DNA of 10,998 bases from the NCBI GenBank assembly GCA_945788485.1, contig CALZMB010000052.1, positions 1 through 10,998 on the forward strand, written 5' to 3'. How positions within the stretch are numbered: position 1 is the first letter of the stretch; every line of letters begins with the position of its first letter. The position numbers and the translations under genes were made by a program. Below, piece by piece: positions 7,307-10,998 of this stretch. Below the pieces are notes generated by a model that saw nothing but the letters and a program-made list of their open reading frames with translations, was not told the origin of the DNA and made no database searches. The stretch is from an uncultured bacterium (GTDB lineage Bacteria; Bacteroidota; Bacteroidia; Bacteroidales; Bacteroidaceae).

Positions 7307-7322
7307 GTAGGACGTGTCCTAC
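7307..7322 (+). promoter_or_regulatory. Hairpin in the rpsP leader
   Basis: GTAGGAC-GT-GTCCTAC is a perfect 7-bp inverted repeat (probably a 6-bp stem with a CGUG loop in RNA), ending 21 bases before the rpsP ATG. It lies inside the predicted 5' untranslated leader. Ribosomal protein leaders often carry translational control structures, so this is a candidate, but no S16-binding element is known to me that it would match. Confidence 0.35.
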
Positions 7323-7343
7323 ACAAACAATTATTTAAAAAAT

Positions 7344-7841
7344 ATGGCAACAAAAATTCGCCTACAGCGTGGTGGTAGAAAAAGCTACGCTTTCTACAGT
7401 GTTGTAATCGCTGATTCTCGCGCTCCGCGTGACGGCCGTTTCATCGAGAAGATCGGCACCTACAATCCAAACACAAACCCTGCTACAGTTGATCTCAACT
7501 TCGAGAGAGCACTCTACTGGGTTGAGTGTGGTGCACAGCCGACAGACACCGCTCGTACAATCCTCAAGAACGAGGGCGTTTATCTCATGAAACACCTCAA
7601 GGGTGGCGTGAAGAAAGGCGCATTCGACGAAGCTGCTGTACAGCAGAAGTTCGACGCTTGGAAAACCGAGAAGAAGAACAGCTTAGACGCAATTCGCAAC
7701 ACTGACGCAGAGGCAAAGAAGGAAGCTCGTGCTAAGAACCTTGCTGCTGAGAAAGCGACAAACGAGGCAATCGCCAAGCGTATCGCTGAGAAGAAGGCAG
7801 CCGCTGAAGCACCTGCTGAAGCTCCAGCTGAAGAGGCATAA
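7344..7841 (+). CDS. rpsP: 30S ribosomal protein S16 with long charged C-terminal tail
   Basis: Small-subunit ribosomal protein that binds 16S rRNA early in 30S assembly. The core (about residues 1-82) begins MATKIRLQRGGRKSYAFYSVVIADSRAPRDGRFIEKIGTYNP in the canonical way and continues to TARTILKNEGVYLMKHL. Residues after about 85 form an Ala/Lys/Glu-rich helical tail ending APAEAPAEAPAEEA. The total is 165 residues against about 82 in E. coli. Such extensions are usual in Bacteroidetes S16. I chose the ATG at 7344 because it gives the conserved N-terminus; the in-frame GTG at 7314 would add ten unconserved residues and lies inside the leader hairpin. Unlike in many bacteria, no rimM, trmD or rplS is beside it. 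Confidence 0.97.
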   Translation: MATKIRLQRGGRKSYAFYSVVIADSRAPRDGRFIEKIGTYNPNTNPATVDLNFERALYWVECGAQPTDTARTILKNEGVYLMKHLKGGVKKGAFDEAAVQQKFDAWKTEKKNSLDAIRNTDAEAKKEARAKNLAAEKATNEAIAKRIAEKKAAAEAPAEAPAEEA

Positions 7842-7933
7842 CATTCCTCTTTCTGATTAAGGCATCAATTCTTTTTCTTCTTTTTCCTTTTGCGAAGAGT
7901 GAATTAGCCGTATTTATTTTGATTCATCCCACA

Positions 7934-7957
7934 GGACTTCTTCGGAAGTCCTTTTTT
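7934..7957 (+). terminator. Intrinsic terminator of rpsP
   Basis: GGACTTC-TTCG-GAAGTCC forms a perfect 7-bp stem with a cUUCGg tetraloop, followed by six T (7952-7957). It sits 92 bases after the rpsP stop. The T-run overlaps the stop codon (7956-7958) of the convergent minus-strand gene. On the minus strand no T-run follows the stem, so it should act mainly in the plus direction. Confidence 0.9.
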
Positions 7958-8459
7958 ATTTCTCTTCTTTCTCTTCTTTCTCCCCTTTATCCCTCTCCTC
8001 TAAAAATTCTGCGTAGATGCGTGCGGCGGAGGCTACTTTTCTTGCGCAAGGTCGTTCGGCATAATACTTTGCTGTCCGTTCGTCGGGGATTGACGAATCC
8101 TTCACCGCCTTGCAGCCGTTCATCTTCAGCAGTTCTTCGCAGATGATTGAGCCGTTCTCGTCTTTGAATTTCTCCACTATCTGCCTCACATGTTTGTAGC
8201 ATTCTGTTTTCGCCTGGCGGTTGTCACCGTCAGCCGGCCCTTCTTCCATGCCTGCAAGCATCACCATGCCCGAGACGGCGCCGCACATCATGCGCATACG
8301 CCCGACACCACCGCCGAACCCGGCAGAGAGGCGCAACACAGTCGTAGGGTCGAGATTATAGACATCGGCGAAAGCTGCCGCTACGCTTTGCGAACAGTTG
8401 TGGCCTTTCATGAACAAGCAGACAGCACGTTCGACATATTCTTCTTTCTTGTTGTTCAT
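7956..8459 (-). CDS. C_GCAxxG_C_C family putative redox protein
   Basis: Small soluble protein of 167 residues in the family named for four invariant cysteines and a CGAxxG motif. The cysteines are visible as Cys22 (GHNCSQSV), Cys59 (MCGAVSG, 59-64), Cys107 (IICEELL) and Cys138 (RPCARKV); Cys14, Cys87 and Cys116 are additional. GFGGGVGRM just before the motif is also typical. The family is thought to be redox-active or metal-binding, often near transporters, but its reaction is not established. The C-terminus EERDKGEKEEKEEK comes from a 9-bp DNA repeat (three Glu-Glu-Lys-like units) at 7959-7987 and is probably dispensable. The ATG at 8457-8459 has a -7 element about 40 bases upstream. It converges on rpsP, and no T-tailed terminator of its own is visible. 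Confidence 0.9.
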   Translation of the reverse strand: MNNKKEEYVERAVCLFMKGHNCSQSVAAAFADVYNLDPTTVLRLSAGFGGGVGRMRMMCGAVSGMVMLAGMEEGPADGDNRQAKTECYKHVRQIVEKFKDENGSIICEELLKMNGCKAVKDSSIPDERTAKYYAERPCARKVASAARIYAEFLEERDKGEKEEKEEK

Positions 8460-8494
8460 CGTTACTTTTGTTTTTGTTTTGCAATTTTCTGCTG

Positions 8495-8526
8495 CAAAGT
8501 TACAAAACTTCGGGCGAAACAGAAAA
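8495..8526 (-). promoter_or_regulatory. Promoter of the C_GCAxxG_C_C gene
   Basis: On the minus strand TAACTTTG (8495-8502) is a consensus -7 element. About 20 bases upstream lies TTTC (8523-8526), one base off the TTTG -33 element. The start would be near 8488, giving a leader of about 30 bases. Confidence 0.65.
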
Positions 8527-8629
8527 CTAAAGTGAGAAAATGTTCAGATAATCTCTCATTCTGTATGTTTCCGTCGCGAGGCTGCGTCTCCGCAAGTTCA
8601 ACATATTCTCTACAAAGAATGTTAATTCC

Positions 8630-8660
8630 TTTGCCCGTTGGTGGAAAATGATTAACTTTG
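8630..8660 (+). promoter_or_regulatory. Bacteroidetes-type promoter of the DUF1015-yigZ unit
   Basis: TTTG (8630-8633) and TAACTTTG (8653-8660) are exactly 19 bases apart, an ideal match to the Bacteroidetes promoter pattern. Transcription would start near 8667, leaving a leader of about 140 bases before the ATG at 8809. Confidence 0.82.
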
Positions 8661-8808
8661 CAGCAATGAGTGTGTCAATCAGAATTCTTGCACGAAGAGC
8701 TGCATGAACATGATTCGGCAGATTCGAGAAATATACACACCAAACATACTGAGACGGATTGCATAACCGAACTTAATCCTAATACAAATCAAAAACTATA
8801 AAAAGAAA

Positions 8809-10077
8809 ATGGCAAGAGTAAAACCATTCAAGGGGGTACGTCCTCCAAAGGAGATTGTAGAAAGAGTCGAGTCTCGCCCGTATGATGTGCTTGATTCTGA
8901 TGAGGCGCGTGCAGAGGCTGGCGACAACGCCATGTCGCTCTATCACATCATCAAGCCTGAGATAAATTTCGAGCCCGGGACATCAGAGTATGACCCAAAG
9001 GTGTATGACGAGGCAGCACGGCAGTTTGCGCTGTTCCGCGAGAAAGGATGGCTCAGACAAGACGAGAAGGAGTGTTACTACATCTACGCCCAGACTTCTT
9101 GCCTGCCGGCAAACGGCAATCTGGAGAAGACGCAGTACGGACTTGTGGTTTGTGCGCATCAGGACGACTACAAGACGGGCGTGATAAAGAAACATGAGCT
9201 GACACGTCGTGACAAGGAAGAAGACCGCATGAAGCATGTGCGTGTGAACGACGCCAACATCGAGCCGGTATTCTTCGCCTTCCCGGACAACACAGTCCTG
9301 AACGACATCATCATGCGCTATGCTGCCACGGAGCCGGAATATGATTTCGTGGCGCCGATAGACGGCTTCGGACATAAACTGTGGGTCGTGAGCGACGCGA
9401 AGGACATTGACGCCATAACAGAAGAGTTCGCAAAGATGCCTGCGCTGTATATTGCCGACGGACATCACCGCAGCGCTGCCGCAGCTCTCGTAGGAGCCGA
9501 GAAGGCAGCACAGAATCCAGACCATACCGGCGACGAGGAGTATAACTTCTTTATGGCTGTGGCGTTCCAGGCATCGCAGTTGACCGTGCTTGACTATAAC
9601 CGTGTCGTAAAAGACCTGAACGGACTGACATCAGCAGAGTTCCTCTGCCGACTGAGCGAGAATTTCATCGTCGAGGAGAAGGGAGACACTGAGTTCCGTC
9701 CGCAGCATCCACATCAGTTCAGTCTCTATCTCGACGGCAAATGGTATGCCCTCGATGCAAAAGACGGGATTTTCAATCCTGCCGACCCTATCGGGGTGCT
9801 CGATGTGGACATCTCGTCGCGTCTGATTCTGCAGGACATCCTAGAGCTTGGCGACTTGCGTTCGAGCCAGCGCATTGACTTCGTAGGCGGTTTGCGTGGC
9901 TTGGGCGAGCTGAAGAGAAGGGTTGACAGCGGAGAGATGCGTGCCGCACTCGCACTCTTCCCTGTCTCAATGCAGCAGATAATGGATATTGCGGATTCAG
10001 GCAACATCATGCCTCCGAAGGCAACATGGTTTGAGCCGAAACTGCGTTCAGGACTTGTCATACACTTACTTAAGTAA
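8809..10077 (+). CDS. DUF1015 family protein, function unknown
   Basis: 422-residue soluble protein, full length for the DUF1015 family. Family marks are the N-terminal VKPFKGVRPPKE, the stretch from AQTSCLPANG to GVIKKHELTRRDKEEDRMKHV, and above all ADGHHRSAAA (ADGHHR at 216-221). The ADGHHR-A signature resembles the GxHR-A type motif of ParB/SerK-fold proteins, and in Bacteroidetes the gene is often seen next to serC and serA. A role tied to serine or phosphoserine metabolism is therefore a plausible inference but is not shown here, because neither ser gene is in the window. The ATG at 8809 lies in an A-rich context and starts MARVKPFKG as expected. A good promoter lies upstream. The YigZ-type gene starts 25 bases after the stop with no terminator between, so they are probably co-transcribed. 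Confidence 0.92.
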   Translation: MARVKPFKGVRPPKEIVERVESRPYDVLDSDEARAEAGDNAMSLYHIIKPEINFEPGTSEYDPKVYDEAARQFALFREKGWLRQDEKECYYIYAQTSCLPANGNLEKTQYGLVVCAHQDDYKTGVIKKHELTRRDKEEDRMKHVRVNDANIEPVFFAFPDNTVLNDIIMRYAATEPEYDFVAPIDGFGHKLWVVSDAKDIDAITEEFAKMPALYIADGHHRSAAAALVGAEKAAQNPDHTGDEEYNFFMAVAFQASQLTVLDYNRVVKDLNGLTSAEFLCRLSENFIVEEKGDTEFRPQHPHQFSLYLDGKWYALDAKDGIFNPADPIGVLDVDISSRLILQDILELGDLRSSQRIDFVGGLRGLGELKRRVDSGEMRAALALFPVSMQQIMDIADSGNIMPPKATWFEPKLRSGLVIHLLK

Positions 10078-10102
10078 GAAACGATAAAATCTTGATATAA
10101 AA

Positions 10103-10702
10103 TTGGATACGTACAAGACTGTTGTAACAGAAGGCGAGGGGTTCTATTCTGAGAAACGAAGCAAATTCCTCGCCTTCTCGTTTCATGTTGAGACAGAGCA
10201 AGAGGTGAAGGACATCATATCTTCTTTCAAGAAGAAATACTATGATGCCCGCCATGTCTGCTATGCATATATCCTCGGTGTGGAAGGCGTGGGCGACGGT
10301 GTGTCGTTTCGTATGAATGACGACGGCGAACCCTCGTCAACGGCTGGCAAACCCATCCACGGCCAGCTTGTAAAGGCAGAGCTGACGAACACTCTTGTCG
10401 TAGTGGTCAGATACTATGGAGGAGTGAACCTCGGCACGTCGGGACTTATCGTGGCATATCGCGAAGCCACTGTCGATTGTCTCGCCAACAGCGGCATAGA
10501 AGAGAGAATTGTTGAGGAGATGATAGACTATTCGTTCGCCTATCCCGCCATGAATGACGTCATGAAGATTGTGAAGGATATGCAGCCCCGCATCGTCTCG
10601 CAGACTTTCGACAACACATGCAGCATACGCCTTGCCATCCGACGCTCTCTCGCTCCGCAGCTGAGGCAACGTCTGGAGAAAATGAGTTTCTCTAAAGGGT
10701 GA
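10103..10702 (+). CDS. YigZ/IMPACT family protein (UPF0029)
   Basis: About 199 residues, the usual length for bacterial YigZ. The N-terminal IMPACT domain (about 12-125) shows SEKRSKFLAF, DARHVCYAYILG, NDDGEPSSTAGKP, VVVVRYYGGVNLG and TSGLIVAYREA. A small C-terminal ferredoxin-like domain (about 138-195) follows. The family is conserved from bacteria to the eukaryotic GCN1-binding regulator IMPACT. The bacterial role is not settled; ribosome- or translation-related functions and hydrolase activity have been suggested. Start choice: an in-frame stop lies at 10085-10087 and no ATG or GTG follows before conserved sequence, so TTG at 10103 (reading DTYKTVV next) is the only ordinary candidate. 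It sits 25 bases after the DUF1015 stop. Confidence 0.92.
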   Translation: MDTYKTVVTEGEGFYSEKRSKFLAFSFHVETEQEVKDIISSFKKKYYDARHVCYAYILGVEGVGDGVSFRMNDDGEPSSTAGKPIHGQLVKAELTNTLVVVVRYYGGVNLGTSGLIVAYREATVDCLANSGIEERIVEEMIDYSFAYPAMNDVMKIVKDMQPRIVSQTFDNTCSIRLAIRRSLAPQLRQRLEKMSFSKG

Positions 10703-10713
10703 CGCCATCATCT

Positions 10714-10735
10714 GGGGCGAGCCAACGTTCGCCCC
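10714..10735 (+). other. GC-rich hairpin after yigZ
   Basis: GGGGCGA (10714-10720) pairs with TCGCCCC (10729-10735) around an 8-base loop, 11 bases after the yigZ stop. No T-run follows, so it is not a standard intrinsic terminator. It could stabilise the 3' end of the transcript. Confidence 0.45.
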
Positions 10736-10784
10736 CTGAAGGTTTGCGACACTGCTGCACGTTGTCATCTTGAACGTAAAACAT

Positions 10785-10812
10785 AAAAAAGCGGGAGCGT
10801 TAATGCCCCACT
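10785..10812 (-). terminator. Possible minus-strand terminator before the second manA
   Basis: Read on the minus strand, AGTGGGG pairs with TCCCGCT (two G-U pairs) around a 9-base loop, followed by a run of T (10785-10789 plus the stem end). On the plus strand the two wobble positions become C-A and A-C mismatches, so the fold favours minus-strand RNA. No minus-strand gene lies within the window to its right, so it may stop antisense transcription or be fortuitous. Confidence 0.35.
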
Positions 10813-10830
10813 GTAATGAACTGAAAAACT

Positions 10831-10998
10831 ATGAGTTATCCTCTACTCTTTGAACCGAACCTGCACACTGTGGTGTGGGGAGGCAGCCGCATTGCCGCCT
10901 GGAAAGGCCTGCCGTCGTCTCCCGCTGACGACAGGTCAAAAATCGGCGAATCGTGGGAGGTGAGTTGTGTCCCCTCGTCAACATCCGTCATTGCCAAC
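10831..10998 (+). CDS. Second type I mannose-6-phosphate isomerase, 5' part
   Basis: The frame runs from the ATG at 10831 to the window end, 56 codons. It reads MSYPLLFEPNLHTVVWGGSRI, then KIGESWEVSCVPSSTSVIAN. It aligns with the start of the manA at 4225 (FEPILKTTIWGGYQI and NIGESWEISGVPGHESVAI), with conserved F-E-P, T-x-x-W-G-G and I-G-E-S-W-E, plus a few extra residues between the two blocks. The zinc-ligand part lies beyond the window, so catalytic competence cannot be judged. It is a paralogue rather than a duplicate of recent origin, since identity is limited to motifs. No clear TAnnTTTG promoter was found in the 128 bases upstream. Confidence 0.85.
   Translation, partial: MSYPLLFEPNLHTVVWGGSRIAAWKGLPSSPADDRSKIGESWEVSCVPSSTSVIAN

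Larger units (their letters stand above)
6658..7343. other. 686-base AT-rich intergenic region between divergent ompA and rpsP
   Basis: No convincing gene is seen. From left to right it holds the ompA leader (about 110 bases) and promoter, a stretch at 6810-7050 in which I recognise nothing, five 22-bp tandem repeats, two abutting dyads, the rpsP -7 element, and a short leader with a hairpin. A 69-codon open frame at 6811-7020 has no start context or recognisable protein features. A small RNA in 6810-7050 cannot be excluded by eye. Confidence 0.7.
8460..8808. other. 349-base divergent intergenic region
   Basis: Between the minus-strand C_GCAxxG_C_C gene and the plus-strand DUF1015 gene. It holds a minus promoter near 8495-8526, a plus promoter at 8630-8660, and a predicted leader of about 140 bases before the DUF1015 ATG. 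I see no gene, tRNA or clear riboswitch fold in it. The open frame running through from the left is the antisense of the neighbouring gene. Confidence 0.7.

Noticed and set aside
7314..7343. GTG at 7314 as the rpsP start
   Set aside because: It adds ten residues not found in S16 and lies in the loop of the leader hairpin; the ATG at 7344 gives the conserved MATKIRLQRGG start.
8190..8651. 153-codon plus-strand open frame
   Set aside because: More than half is antisense to the C_GCAxxG_C_C gene; it contains repeated His/Cys and Phe runs typical of antisense frames and no domain.
10743..10772. Promoter for the second manA (TTTG at 10743-10746)
   Set aside because: No TAnnTTTG follows at 19-21 bases; the best candidate TCATCTTG misses key positions.

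Overview
The window looks like a chromosomal segment of a member of the Bacteroidales, most probably Prevotellaceae. This is an inference from three things: gene order and protein sequence style (nqrABCDEF-type operon, GYASPEG-type OmpA domain, S16 with a long charged tail), the near absence of Shine-Dalgarno sites, and four copies of the Bacteroidetes -7 promoter element TAnnTTTG, all spelled TAACTTTG. The genes seen are core or common accessory genes. I found no phage, insertion sequence, CRISPR, toxin-antitoxin or defence module.

Layout. Positions 2-4066 hold the last five genes of a Na+-translocating NADH:quinone oxidoreductase operon (nqrB 3' part, nqrC, nqrD, nqrE, nqrF). The cofactor residues I could check are present: flavinylation threonines in NqrB and NqrC, paired cysteines in NqrD and NqrE, and the 2Fe-2S, FAD and NAD motifs in NqrF. 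A repeat-filled gap (4067-4224) leads to a type I mannose-6-phosphate isomerase gene (4225-5199) with a strong terminator. It faces a minus-strand OmpA-like outer membrane protein gene (5494-6657). The gap between these two carries a 9-bp/18-bp minisatellite and one terminator for each gene.

Positions 6658-7343 have no convincing gene but much structure: the ompA promoter, five tandem copies of a 22-bp repeat, two abutting dyads, the rpsP -7 element and a leader hairpin. rpsP (S16, 7344-7841) ends at a UUCG-loop terminator whose T-run overlaps the stop codon of a convergent C_GCAxxG_C_C redox-type gene (7956-8459, minus). A divergent promoter region (8460-8808) separates that gene from a DUF1015 gene (8809-10077), which is probably co-transcribed with a YigZ/IMPACT gene that has only a TTG start (10103-10702). 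The window closes with the first 56 codons of a second, divergent mannose-6-phosphate isomerase gene (10831-10998).

Functionally the window combines respiratory sodium pumping, mannose/fructose-6-phosphate interconversion (relevant to GDP-mannose and GDP-fucose glycans), envelope anchoring and a ribosomal protein. The DUF1015 and C_GCAxxG_C_C proteins are the least understood. I found no clear new system. The points most worth a second look are the repeat arrays and dyads in the intergenic regions, the DUF1015 protein, and the paired manA paralogues.
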